A stretch of DNA of 64,000 bases from Quillaja saponaria (taxonomy: Eukaryota > Streptophyta > Magnoliopsida > Fabales > Quillajaceae), in assembly GCA_029379385.1 (NCBI GenBank), contig CM055618.1:18639071-18703070 (forward strand), in the 5' to 3' direction. The notes beneath the pieces are model-generated. The model did no database searches. It saw only the letters and a list, made by a program, of their open reading frames with translations, and had not been told where the DNA came from. Of the stretch, positions 12,014 to 23,553 are shown piece by piece. A program made the translations under genes and the position numbers. The number at the start of each line of letters is the position of its first letter. Position 1 is the stretch's first letter.

Positions 12014-13991
12014 GACAGATTGCCTTATGGCCATTTTATGGAAGGTCTTGATTTTTTGTTTAAGCATATTAAGGTTGCGAGTCAGTTTTGAAGAGTTGGC
12101 TTTGTACAGTCTGATCAGTTTACAGGTGATATTGATGCGCACTAACCGGACAATGATTTTGTTCCGCTTTGCATTTTGCTATTAAACAAATCCCAGAATG
12201 TGTGATCCTGCGATGTAAGTGTATGGTAATTGTGTAATGTCAGGCAAGTTTGGCATCATGTTCGAAGTCGCAGTCAGCCTACTGACAATAGAAGTTTGAA
12301 TGTCGTGTTTTTTGAGTTATGCTGTTCTTCAACATTTGAGGTATTAATAGTGGTCAGTGTACTGTGAATCTAACATTCTCTCAGACACTATGAAGATCCT
12401 TTATGTATGTAAAATGCTATGAATTTGTTGAGTGAGCAAGTTAAGAGGGCTAATTTGTAAAAGAGTTTTTACTGTATGTACAGACACTATCATTGTCCTA
12501 GATAAAAGAAATTCCATCATATACTTTTGATACTATGAAGTACAAATGCAAGAAGAGCATAACAAAATAATTATTTACAAAACTATTTCTTTTGTTAAAT
12601 TGTGGGATTTTTTGCATATTTTATACTTACTCATTATTCTTTAAATACTTATTGTGGATGTAAAAAGCATGAAATGTTACCAGAAGTTTTTAATGGTAGC
12701 GGCATTGCAATGGTAATTAACAAGTCTACCAACTATATATTGACAACACGATATAATTAGTAGATTCTTTATTCATAACCTATTTATGATTTTCTTTTTC
12801 TTCTTGCATAAATCCTTATTAGGGTTCTTACCAAATAGAGATTAAAATGAGTGAATTGTCGTTTTTGTAGTAGGTATCCATTAGGACAGTTAGTATGGTG
12901 CAATATATATAATATTTAATTTTTTTTTAAATAATAATTTATGAATCAAATTAATTCTTGTAATAAAAAAAAAAAATTATGTTTATAATCTTAGCCAGAG
13001 ATCTAAGTATTTATCAAAAAATTCATAATTTATTAAGATGTTGGAGAATGCATGATTATAAAGAAAGTTTTAGTTGTACTTAAACTTATGTAAACTTTTT
13101 CAAGGTAAGTAATCACTTCGAGTTTTCAAGGAAATATTTGTAAATAATAGTAGTTACAAATTTTGAATGAGATTAAGGTTCATACCGAAAAAAATGTGTT
13201 GATATTCGTGGTAAACCAAAAGTAAGTAACCGCCTCAAGTAGTATCTCAATTATCTCCATAATTATTTTTCATAGGTGAAAAATAGACAAAATGAAAATA
13301 AGTTGGGAGATAAAAGTAGACACAGTCACACAGCTGAAAAAAAGCATTGCATTGAGCCAGGAACATTTCCCTTACTGTCATGGTTTTTGGATGAACTAAT
13401 TAGTTTTTCTTTTGCAAAACCCCTTCTAATAAAATGATCAAATAAATAAATGAAAATAAAAGTACATAATTATTTTATTGTTTTTGTAATGTATTTATTA
13501 AACTGAAATAAATATATTTTTTAAAATAATAATTTATGTATTAAATAATACTGATATTATTATTAATTATCATAATAAATGATATAAATATGATATTTAT
13601 AAAATCTTAATAAGTATTTTAATGAAATAGTTAAAAGAGTCTCTTTTATTTTTTATTTTTTAATACATTTAAAAAGGGAAAGGAAAAAGAATATTAAGGG
13701 GTGTTTGAATGAATGCCACGTGTTACTGTAAGAATAAAATATAAACCAGGATTTGACTTGATATTCGGTATAATATAATTAGTAGCTAAAAGACAAACTA
13801 ACCCAACTTGAAACGGCACCGTAGCCATCCGTTTTGTCAGTTTATATATAGTCGTCCTCCAAATGTGTAAATCTAAATGTCTTGGAAACAGAGACCCGCC
13901 ACAGACAGCCCTGAATTCTAACGGTCTCTCTCTCTCTCCCCCAAAAAGTAAAGGCAAGCCCTAACCCGAAGCTTGGCTGGTTGGTGCTGAA
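12014..13991. other. TOM2B 3' region and PRS2 promoter spacer
   Basis: The first 450 bases probably hold the TOM2B 3' untranslated region. From about 12500 to 13700 the sequence is very AT-rich with poly(T)/poly(A) runs and no coding sign. Just upstream of the PRPP synthetase gene there is a TATA-like TTTATATATAG at about 13840 and a CT-rich leader with CTCTCTCTCTC near 13925, typical of plant 5' leaders. Confidence 0.55.
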
Positions 13992-16900
13992 ATGGCCGCT
14001 TCACTGATTCAGCCCTCTACGCCATCGTCATTATCATCAAAAGCTTTGGCTTCTTCTGCTTCATCTTTGTTCGCTCGAAGCTCCAATGAGCTTAGTCGTC
14101 AGAGTTTTGTGTCCAAGGAATCCCGTCGTCAAATCTTCGCCCCCAACAGCGTGGTAAGGACTAGGATTACTTATGCCTATGCATGTTTGGTATTTCATAA
14201 TCTCAGCATTGATAAGCAGACATTCTCTAAACTAGTTTGTGGATTTAATTGTTGAATTTTTCCAGTTGTGGCTTTGGGATTGGATTGAAGGAGGGGTATA
14301 GGGTAAAAAATTGGTCCTGTAGGAAGATTAATAATATAGTAGAAGCAAGAAAGCTTCTGGCTTTATTGAATTTCATGCAATTAAAGGGCGCTGAGAAAAT
14401 GATTTTAGATTCTCCTTAGATTTTTGTCCTAGTGCGATATCTATAATTCATTTTGCTCACAGGATCTTTGGTTTACCAATTTTTATTATTATTATTATTT
14501 TTTTTTGTAATTTCAGTCAAATATTATTATGACATTTTTTTTAAACTCAACTGAATCCTTAGCTATTAGCTGGGATTTCTCCGTGCAGTAAAAGGAGTAT
14601 GAGTATAAACACTATCATATTTTAATTGATACGAGCGGCTTTTTTGGTGGTAGAAATGTGATCTGCCTGAACCATCCAAGTATCTAAACGGGAAACCAAG
14701 TATTCCCGTTCTTGATGAACGGACACTGCCCAAGTTCTTGGAATCAGCACGCAAGGAGAAAACAGGGAACAGAAACAGCCTCACGTTGAAATTATTTTCT
14801 GGCACTGCAAATCCTGCACTTTCTCAGGTAATTGCACTAACATTTGTTTTCATTATGTTGCCAAGTGCTGCTGAGTATTGTTAGTCTGCCTGTTAGTGAC
14901 TAAGCTAATTAACCAAGAGAAGGCAGAAGATGAAAAATTACTTTGAAACTTCAAGAACATGATTAAATGAAATATGTTACTTACAAGAAAGTGGACTTGG
15001 AGAAAGCAGAAATATCAGGATGGGACAAAGTACTCAATTTTCAGGTATCAAATATTGTAGGGGTCCTGAATCAAAAATTAAAATTAGCAGTGTACATCTT
15101 CTTCTTGTTTTCAAAATTGTATTGTACCATAGAATAGTTGTTAACCTTTACTTGTGTATGGATACTCTTACCAGGCACAATAACAATATAATTGATATGA
15201 ATCATCTTCTTTATGTAAATGGGTTTCTATTTAAGCTATTGAATCTTTTCTTTCCTGATTACCTCATATTTTACCCCAGGAAATTGCTTGGTACATGGGC
15301 TTGGAACTTGGAAAGATATGCACAAAGCGATTCGCTGATGGTGAAATTTATGTTCAGTTGCAAGAGAGTGTTAGAGGATGTGATGTATTCCTTATGCAGC
15401 CCACCTGCCCCCCTGCAAATGAGAATCTCATGGAGCTTCAAATAATGATTGATGCTTGTCGGAGAGCATCAGCCAAAAATATTACCGCTGTGATTCCATA
15501 TTTTGGGTATGCCAGAGCTGATAGAAAGGCAAGTCATCTGCAGCATAATTTAGATCTGCTTACCTCTTATAATCTGTAATTAAGTATATAAGGAAATTGT
15601 GAAACAGAAACAGAAAAGGAGTAGATGGGGTGCTGTCAGTTTCCCCCTCCCTCTCCCTCTTGAAAAGCAAACAGTGTATATGGTTTGAATCATCTTATTG
15701 AAATGACTTCACATTTGGATGGTATTGATTAATGACATATTTGAAATGAAGCAATGGACTTTAAGAATTTAAACTACAGTTTTTTTTTTTTTTTTTGTTC
15801 AGTCTTGTAAGTTGTAACAATCATTCAACTGTGTTTCTTTTCTCTCTCTTTTTTGTCTTTCTATTTTCTTATATTTTCAGACTCAAGGGCGAGAATCCAT
15901 TGCAGCCAAACTGGTCGCAAACCTCATTACTAAAGCTGGTGCAGATCGAGTTCTTGCTTGTGACCTTCATTCTGGGCAGTCTATGGGATACTTTGATATA
16001 CCTGTGGATCATGTGCACTGTCAGGTAAGTTACCAAAAACTGTAAGTCTGTAACAGTTGACTTATTCACAATTTCATATTGCCTAAAACTTTTGTTTGAT
16101 GCATTCGCTAGTCTGTGGTGCTTGATTATCTTGCCAGCAAGAGAATATGTGCTAAGGACTTGGTGGTGGTTTCCCCGGATGTTGGTGGGGTTGCAAGGGC
16201 ACGGGCATTTGCAAAGAAATTATCTGATGCACCTTTAGCCATTGTAGACAAGAGGCGCCATGGTCACAACATTGCTGAGGTAATTTCTTCCCCAAAACTC
16301 CGTTCATGATCTCATTCTCTTGTTTAGGTATACCAATATCAATTGGTTTTCTTCAAGTTTGATGTTAGATGTTAGTACTTATCATCCTTATGTCTGTGAT
16401 TCAACTTTCAAGGATGCCAGTATACTTTTTATTGCTCTACTTTATACTTATCTGCACTTCAATACCTCTTTCTTGTGTTTGCCTTGCAGGTGATGAATCT
16501 TATTGGTGATGTTAAAGGAAAAGTTGCAGTTATGGTGGATGACATGATTGACACTGCTGGTAAGTCCCATTCTTCATGCCAAATGCTAAAGAGATATTAT
16601 AATATATTTATTTTCTATTTAGTGGTTCATTGCCTGCTACAAACACAAAATAAGCCATAAAAACACTCACCTTGTTGAACTTGTCTTGGCAAGTTAGCTG
16701 AGTTGAGACTCTCTTGATACCTCTTAAAGTTTGTCACTCCGTTTTCCATCTTTTTCTAGTCATTTTGTATCTACTGTGGTAGCTGCCTATATGTTCTTAG
16801 AATATTTCCTTTTTTGTTTGAAATCAATCTGTTTCAAAATTCAATTATTGATTTGTCAATGCATATTTTGGTACTGTAGGGACCATTGCAAAAGGTGCGG

Positions 16901-17550
16901 CTCTGTTACATGAAGAGGGGGCCAGGGAGGTCTATGCATGCTGCACTCATGCTGTTTTTAGGTGCTAACTTCAGTTGTGGCTTTCAGTTGCTTGTTTTCT
17001 TTTTGTTGATTCATGACACAATTGATTTTCTGGAAAATCTACAGTCTCTTACATTAGTTAATAATCCTCCTCCATTTCAGTAACTCAAAGTCAATGAACT
17101 TCTTATTTTTTTCATAACTAAACTGGAAAATAATCATAGTGGTAGTCAGCCTATACTATCTATCTGCGTTGGCTAGTTTCTCTTGCATTACTTGTATCAA
17201 CTGCAAGATCTTGATTTTGTCACTTCATTTTCTGTCTTTCTAGAGAACCCAGCATGAATAATAGGTGTGGTTCATGAATTTGAGTACCTACATATAAACT
17301 ACTGTTAAGTCATCTATTGTTTTTGTTGTCTCATTATTATATTTTTTCATACTCTTTTCCCTTTCACAGCCCACCTGCAATTGAGAGATTGTCAAGTGGT
17401 ATATTTCAAGAGGTGATCATTACGAACACGATTCCAGTTGCAGAGAAGAACTACTTTCCTCAGTTGACTGTTCTTTCAGTAGCAAACCTGTTGGGTGAAA
17501 CTATTTGGCGTATTCATGATGATAGTTCTGTCAGTAGCATTTTCCAATGA
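13992..17550 (+). CDS. PRS2: Ribose-phosphate pyrophosphokinase (PRPP synthetase), plastid type
   Basis: The enzyme transfers pyrophosphate from ATP to ribose 5-phosphate, giving PRPP for purine, pyrimidine, His and Trp synthesis. Eight exons join without any frame problem to 409 residues: 13992-14153, 14654-14827, 15280-15528, 15881-16024, 16112-16279, 16490-16559, 16880-16961 and 17370-17550. The first about 80 residues are Ser/Arg-rich and acid-poor, as in a plastid transit peptide. Landmarks are [43 protein letters not shown], the catalytic-flap region [32 protein letters not shown] and the PRPP-binding loop [14 protein letters not shown]. Exon 3 ends AAAG|GCAAGT, a well-formed GC donor. 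The neighbours (TOM2B upstream, TOM2A farther right) match the Arabidopsis PRS2 locus At1g32380 as I recall it, which supports PRS2 rather than PRS1. Confidence 0.95.
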
Positions 17551-18364
17551 TATCCTGGTTGGAATTAGTTTAATGCAGCGGCTTCTTTTAATTTATACAT
17601 GTCTTCTTTCTCTTTTACGCAGTTTCTTCTTTCCAGATCCAGCTCCCAGTCCCATCCATTGTTTGGAACATAGTAGTTTCGAATATTATAAATCCAAGTT
17701 TAACATATTCTGGCGAGTGTGGCAGCTAATAACTATTGTTACTAAGTTGAGAACATTGTTACTCGTGCACCTAATCTTTTGAACCTCTCAAGCACTTAAC
17801 AGTGAGCGGTGACCTCTTTGCCTGTAAAATAAGGAAATTACAGCCATGGGTAAGAGGGGAGATACTACTATGTCACCTGCAATGGCTTGGCCTCCCAAAA
17901 AAGGGGAAAAAAAAATTCAGATAAAATCAGCAAACAATGAGAAGTGAATAAAAAACCAAAATTTGACATGGCTGAATGTAGATAGCATTTAGTCACCGGT
18001 TATCAAATCGAAGTGGTATCAATATTTATTCAATTAATGATTTGGAACAATATAGCATTGAGTGAATTTTAGACGACATCAAATAAACTATTTGATAAAG
18101 AACTTTTCCTAAAATTCTTTAATTTTTATCTATAACGGATTGAGGTGCTTGATTTAATAAATTTGAGAAAATGAAGTTTCAGAAAAAATAATCCATGTTA
18201 AGAGGAAAAAAATAATTGATTTTTGGAACAATCCTAATCAGTCCTGGGCAATAAAAAAGAAGAACCATCACAAATATAGCTCAAGCGAGTCCCTTATCTC
18301 AAGTATGTATCTGGAAAGGAAATTTTAAATTTTTGTTCATTGGGTTATAACTAGTTGAAGTCGT
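17551..18364. other. 3' region of PRPP synthetase and spacer
   Basis: The first about 250 bases are likely the 3' untranslated region. From 17830 to 18350 the sequence is AT-rich with no reading frame or repeat that I can support. Confidence 0.55.
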
Positions 18365-18469
18365 TTGGGCTGACAGGCCCATTCAAAGGAAAGTTCAAAC
18401 CCAGCCCTATCAGCCGCCGTTTTCGTTTTAATCCTCTTTATTCGTCCGCGTGAAAACTGAAAACCCTAA
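18365..18469 (+). promoter_or_regulatory. Site II elements plus telo-box promoter of the snoRNA cluster
   Basis: TGGGCT at 18366-18371 and GGCCCA at 18376-18381 are site II elements (TGGGCY on either strand), and AAACCCTAA at 18461-18469 is a telo-box. The pairing of site II with a downstream telo-box near the start of transcription is the known signature of plant genes for ribosomal proteins and snoRNAs. No good protein-coding frame follows, but three C/D snoRNAs do, so this is best read as the promoter of the polycistronic snoRNA gene. A CCGCCG-type GC-rich patch lies between the two parts. Confidence 0.75.
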
Positions 18470-18621
18470 TTTCGGTGTGTAAATTCTCTGTTGTATTCTT
18501 CTCATCCATTTACCACCTCAAACAGCCATGACCTGCTATTGTCTCCGATACTTTAGTTTCAGCTCTCCTTCTTTGCTACCAAGATTATTAGTATTAGTCG
18601 AAGAAAAAATAAGTTAACTTG

Positions 18622-18712
18622 GGGGCTGTGATGAAGAATATTTGTGTTCCAGAGACGGGTTTCTGTTGAGCTCGTTGGTGATGGCACAATCCTCTAAGAA
18701 GTTCTGAGCTTC
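18622..18712 (+). ncRNA. Box C/D snoRNA, U61-like, predicted to guide 18S rRNA 2'-O-methylation
   Basis: C box TGATGA at 18629-18634 and D box CTGA at 18704-18707 are enclosed by a terminal stem, GGGGC (18622-18626) with GCTTC (18708-18712), including two G-U pairs. A C'-like TGATGG lies at 18679-18684; D' is probably the degenerate CTGT at 18663-18666. The bases before the D box, CCTCTAAGAAG, are the reverse complement of CTTCTTAGAGG, a conserved 18S rRNA segment. By the fifth-base rule the modified residue is the second U of GCUUC. Human U61 acts on the same segment (18S U1442, from memory). The second guide, before D', I could not assign. I infer a polycistronic precursor from the neighbouring snoRNAs. 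Confidence 0.75.
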
Positions 18713-18829
18713 AACTTTTTCCCTTTATTAATTTCTCATTCTTATTTTCTTTCACAATGTTTTCCCTTTCTGGCTTTTCGGTTTAGAATTTTTTGTGTAG
18801 CCTAATTTGATAGTGAACTTCAAAGAAAA

Positions 18830-18915
18830 AGCGAGATGGTGTTAGAAATTCATTGTCTGTCAATCCACTGATAAAAGTGTGATGTTACTATGAATCCCGA
18901 CAGGTTCTGATCGCT
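18830..18915 (+). ncRNA. Box C/D snoRNA, U33/snR55-like, predicted to guide 18S rRNA 2'-O-methylation
   Basis: A perfect five-base terminal stem, AGCGA (18830-18834) with TCGCT (18911-18915), abuts a D box CTGA at 18907-18910. The C box is weak (AGATGG at 18834-18839 instead of TGATGA, with the GATG core kept). The internal boxes are good: D' CTGA at 18868-18871 and C' TGATGT at 18880-18885. The guide before D', GTCTGTCAATCC (18855-18866), is the exact reverse complement of GGATTGACAGAC of 18S rRNA. The fifth base upstream of D' points to the first U of GGAUUGACAGA, the site modified by yeast snR55 (U1269) and human U33 (U1326), from memory. The guide before D has no target that I recognise. 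Confidence 0.72.
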
Positions 18916-19073
18916 ACCTCTTTCAGTCTCTCTATACAAAGCTTTATTATTATTATTTTTTTTGGTAGATTTCAGCTCAAGATTTTGTTTTTAATGCGTT
19001 GCATTGATTTGAGATTAAAATATGAAATTTACTTAACTTTTCTCGATTTTGAAATCTTATTATTTTTTTTCAT

Positions 19074-19159
19074 GGGCATCTGATGAATCTCATGAACAAA
19101 TGGGTAATTTGCGTCTGAAACTATCATTGATGCTATATCACCTTGGAGAACTGATGCCT
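19074..19159 (+). ncRNA. Box C/D snoRNA, U16/snR87-like, predicted to guide 18S rRNA 2'-O-methylation
   Basis: This is the best-formed member of the cluster. Terminal stem GGGCA (19074-19078) pairs with TGCCT (19155-19159); C box TGATGA is at 19081-19086, D' CTGA at 19115-19118, C' TGATGC at 19128-19133 and D CTGA at 19151-19154. The guide before D', TGGGTAATTTGCG (19101-19113), is the exact reverse complement of CGCAAATTACCCA, a universally conserved 18S rRNA segment. The fifth base selects the first A of CGCAAAUUACCC, the site of yeast snR87 (A436) and human U16 (A484) as I remember. The guide before D, ending ACCTTGGAGAA, has no target that I recognise. A short open frame crossing this RNA is not a credible gene. 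Confidence 0.85.
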
Positions 19160-19226
19160 GCTCAAATTATTTGTTTTGTTTTCTTTTTAATTTTGAAATT
19201 TTTTATTGCTTTCCTGTTTTTGTTGT

Positions 19227-19329
19227 TGATCAACTTATAATCAAATGGGTAATTGCGTCTGAAATTCATTGATGCTATCTTGTTCTTTTTTGCTAAAATT
19301 GATGCTATCTTGTTGGACACTGATGCCTG
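19227..19329 (+). pseudogene. Decayed tandem copy of the U16-like snoRNA
   Basis: AATGGGTAATTGCGTCTGAAA repeats the D'-guide region of the upstream snoRNA (19099-19120) with one T of the TTT lost, followed by TTCATTGATGCTAT (C') and an end GGACACTGATGCCTGC that keeps the D box and its 3' stem. The C box is degraded to TTGATCAA, and TTGATGCTATCTTGTT is repeated twice inside (near 19270 and 19300), lengthening the RNA. The lost T interrupts the rRNA pairing. It looks like a tandem duplicate that is decaying; weak expression is still possible. Confidence 0.65.
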
Positions 19330-19892
19330 CATCTTATTTCTCAATTAATGATATGCTTAAATTATATAGTATTACCTAATTTTCATACCCACACACATGT
19401 ACTAATACTATAAATTTAGCTAAGTGTTAAGTGTCACCGGCTATTCCTTGGTTGGCAAAGTTTTTTTACTGAAGGTTTCATTACTTCTTTTTTTGGGGTG
19501 GGGGATTCAATGTCTTATCTGCAGGATTGGTTCGTTGATGCACACTTGTACAAAGGTCTGAAATACTGGCTAGATGCTGATTTCTCAAAACAGTCAAGTT
19601 GTCTGCAAGTAGTTACTGCAAGTAGGGTACTCTATCTTTCCATGTATGTATGGATTATAATTTCAAAATGTAAAATGACGTGTAATTGTAAAGGACCTAT
19701 GATGACTCTTAATTGTTTATAGTATATGCTATTTCTGCCCTTTTCTTTTTTCATTTTCACCACTGCCTAAATTTAATTTCTGCTTAATCAGTTAATACAT
19801 ATTTGTTCACTGCCCTAAAACCCTTACTGCAGTTCATCACTGTTCTTGATCTCACAGCGCTAGCATTTCTTGAAACTTTTGGATAGTAATCA
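19330..19892. other. Tail of the snoRNA gene and spacer
   Basis: AT-rich sequence with no reading frame that I can support. The snoRNA precursor probably ends somewhere here. GTTGATGCAC at about 19533 with CTGA motifs at 19558 and 19578 hints at another C/D RNA, but there is no terminal stem and no rRNA match, so it is not called. Confidence 0.4.
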
Positions 19893-21588
19893 TTAATGTA
19901 ACTCTAATTTCATTTGTTCCAGTAGGCTTTTTCCATCAAGTTTGCTGGTTACTACAAGACTTGTATACTCCTTCGTTGCTAATAGACTTATATTTTTCTT
20001 TCTCCTCCTTTACAAGCTCTGGTATGGGACCAATTGTGGTTTGATGTTTGGGCTGTGAAATGCAGCTATGGAGATGCGTTCTTTCTCTGTGTTTACAACA
20101 ACTCTGTGCTCAATGCTCTTGTATGCTCCATTGCTCATTATCTGCACCAGTGTGAAAAACATGAATTAAGAGTTGAAAATGCATAGCATTATGATTCTGG
20201 TGATTCATGTAATTCTTTTCTCACTACCTCTGTAGTGTCTCCAATGTTGATAATGAATGCACCTGGGATGGGTTTTATAGGTACCCATCTTCCATCTTTT
20301 CTTATTTGCAACCCTTGAACTTCGTCTACTTGAGTTGGCAGTGTTAAGCCTGTTGAATCAGAATGTGGGGTAATACCTATAACCTTGTTAGCTTGCATAC
20401 AAGGTGGATAGTAATTCATTCTTATCCCTTTGCACTCCATTTTCAAACGAACTAGCTAGCTTTTCTGCATTGAGTCCCAGGTTCTTTGAAATCAACCCCA
20501 TCAGGAAGATTGGAACTCTTTGCTGCTCCGTCGGGTATTTCTCCAAGGATTCCCTACCATCAGGGAGTGAGGAAAACAGTTGGGTGAATCAAGAGTAAAT
20601 ACTTCAAGGGGTGGTGGTCAGTATGAAAGACATTTGGGACAGTGTAAAAATTCTTGGAGTGTAAAAAATATTTGTGCTGTGTACCAGACTTCTTGTGTTT
20701 ACCTGAAAGATTCTGGAATTGTTGGCTGGAATCTCATATCTTATTGAGACGGGTTCGGTTAGAAGGAAGAGCATGTCTGCACAAATCAAGTTCTGCTCTT
20801 CAGAAACAACGAAAGCTTGGCCGTAACCTTCCATGTGATTTGGCTGTTATGCATAAGGTGATTTTTCTTCCATCGATAATTTGAAGAATTCTTGTGTCTC
20901 AATCTTCATCTTCTCAATCACCTCTTCAGAGACTCCATGATTGATCAACTGGTCGACCATCAAAATCATCCTCATCAAAACTAAGAATTATCAATCTGCA
21001 CATAACTTGGCCTCTAATCGGAGAAAGACCAATGACAGACTAAAAAAGGTGAGGAAATACACTTGGGGCTTAGAGCCCAAATCAAAACGCATTAGCAACA
21101 CTCAAAAAACTTGGTCTAACATCTCCCCTAAGAATAAAAGATGTCACCTGGAAGAAACCCTACTCTTCAAGCCAAATGAAGTTTGGCCAATTCATCTTGA
21201 TAGCTAGTTTCGTTCACTATAAGTTTGGTCATATCAATTACCGGAGCATGTAGGACTAATCAAGCTTAGCATTAGCAACACTCAAAAAACTTGGTTTAAC
21301 ATCTCCCCTACGAATAAAAGAAGTCACCTGGAAGAAACCCCAGTCTTTGCAAGCCAAATGAAGTTTGGCCAATTCATCTTGATAGCTAGTTTCGTTCGCT
21401 CTAAGTTTGGTCATATCAATTACCGGAGCATGTAGGATCTCATTAACGGACACTTCTTCAAACTCCAGCTTCGGCCGGAGATGCCGGGTTGGTATTTCCT
21501 TCAAGTTTGATCTTGAAGCAAGAGCTTGTACATTCTCCACAGGCAGAGAGCCACCAAATTCTTTTTTGCTAAGCATTTCACTCTCCAT
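19893..21588 (-). pseudogene. SRG1-like 2-oxoglutarate/Fe(II) dioxygenase pseudogene
   Basis: Relatives are soluble 2OG-dependent oxygenases (SRG1/codeine demethylase-like) acting in specialised metabolism. On the minus strand the parts run in normal order: MESEMLSKKEFGGSLPVENV with APVIDM and CKDWGFFQ (21588-21328), INHGVSEEVIEKMK and GYGQAFVVSEEQ (about 20950-20690), then IRMNYYPPC, the iron ligand motif HSD in ITPHSDSTGLTL and GAFIINIGDT (about 20600-20206), and the last exon with [11 protein letters not shown] (third ligand His) ending LDGKSLLEQMKL (about 20146-19893). Damage is extensive: CAA to TAA stop at 20847-20849, at least four single-base frameshifts (before GIRMNYY, in the PTIPESF stretch, and two opposite shifts in the last exon), and a partial duplication of exon 1. 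It cannot make the full enzyme. Family level is certain; the exact orthologue is not. Confidence 0.88.
21089..21437. repeat. Direct tandem duplication of an exon-intron border, unit about 180 bp
   Basis: The block 21269-21437 (end of exon 1 and start of intron 1 of the SRG1-like gene, including the donor) is repeated at 21089-21255 with a few substitutions and a two-base deletion (CAGTCTTTGCAAGC versus TACTCTTCAAGC). Matching points lie 180 bases apart at one end and 182 at the other. The outer copy is the more damaged. Confidence 0.92.
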
Positions 21589-21606
21589 ACCTCTACCAAA
21601 CCTCAA

Positions 21607-22263
21607 TGATTCTCAGTTTTTCTTTATATCTGCTGGTTGCCCAGTGAACCTCTCTAGCTCTCAGGTTGCTTTCTATTACCAATAATCCACTTTATATATA
21701 TTTAGGATTAGGATCCTCCATAGGGGTAATAAATATGGAAATTGTTAAGTGACATAAAAAATAAAAAATTCATTACTTTAAATATTTAGTTATTGTATCT
21801 TAACAAATCTCTTAAAACACTGGTTATAAAAAAAAGCACGTAAATGTGACAACTTGGAAAGCTAGCTACTATACGCTAAATTAAGTTCATGTGGACGGCA
21901 TGCAGTGATTATGTTGAGTTACTATATAGCCTGCCCAATTTCAGCAATTTTTGTTGTTTAATGCGGAAGAGCTTCTCTGTAAAACGTAGTCTAACAGGCT
22001 TATGGTAAATTATACTTACCTCTTGATAAAAACTAAGAAGGTAGAATCCGCAACATAAGCTGGCTTTGTTCTAATCTTCTTGTTTATGTTATGTATATGC
22101 CAATATACCATTTTCTCTTTTGCTAATTAAACAATTCTTTTGAACCTCAGAATTCAAATAATTAAATTAACAACTGATTGACACATAAAATTAATATTAT
22201 ATTGCTTGTATAGAGATGACTAGATAAAAGTGCCAATTTCTAAAACACACATTTAGGCCATTT
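21607..22263. other. AT-rich spacer
   Basis: Leader and promoter side of the SRG1-like pseudogene and 3' side of the peroxidase. No gene or repeat seen. Confidence 0.5.

Positions 22264-23553
<1,290 letters not shown>

Noticed and set aside
19049..19240. 63-codon frame over the U16-like snoRNA
   Set aside because: It crosses a well-formed C/D RNA and has no protein-like features.
19528..19590. Possible further C/D snoRNA
   Set aside because: C-like and CTGA motifs are present, but there is no terminal stem and no rRNA-matching guide.
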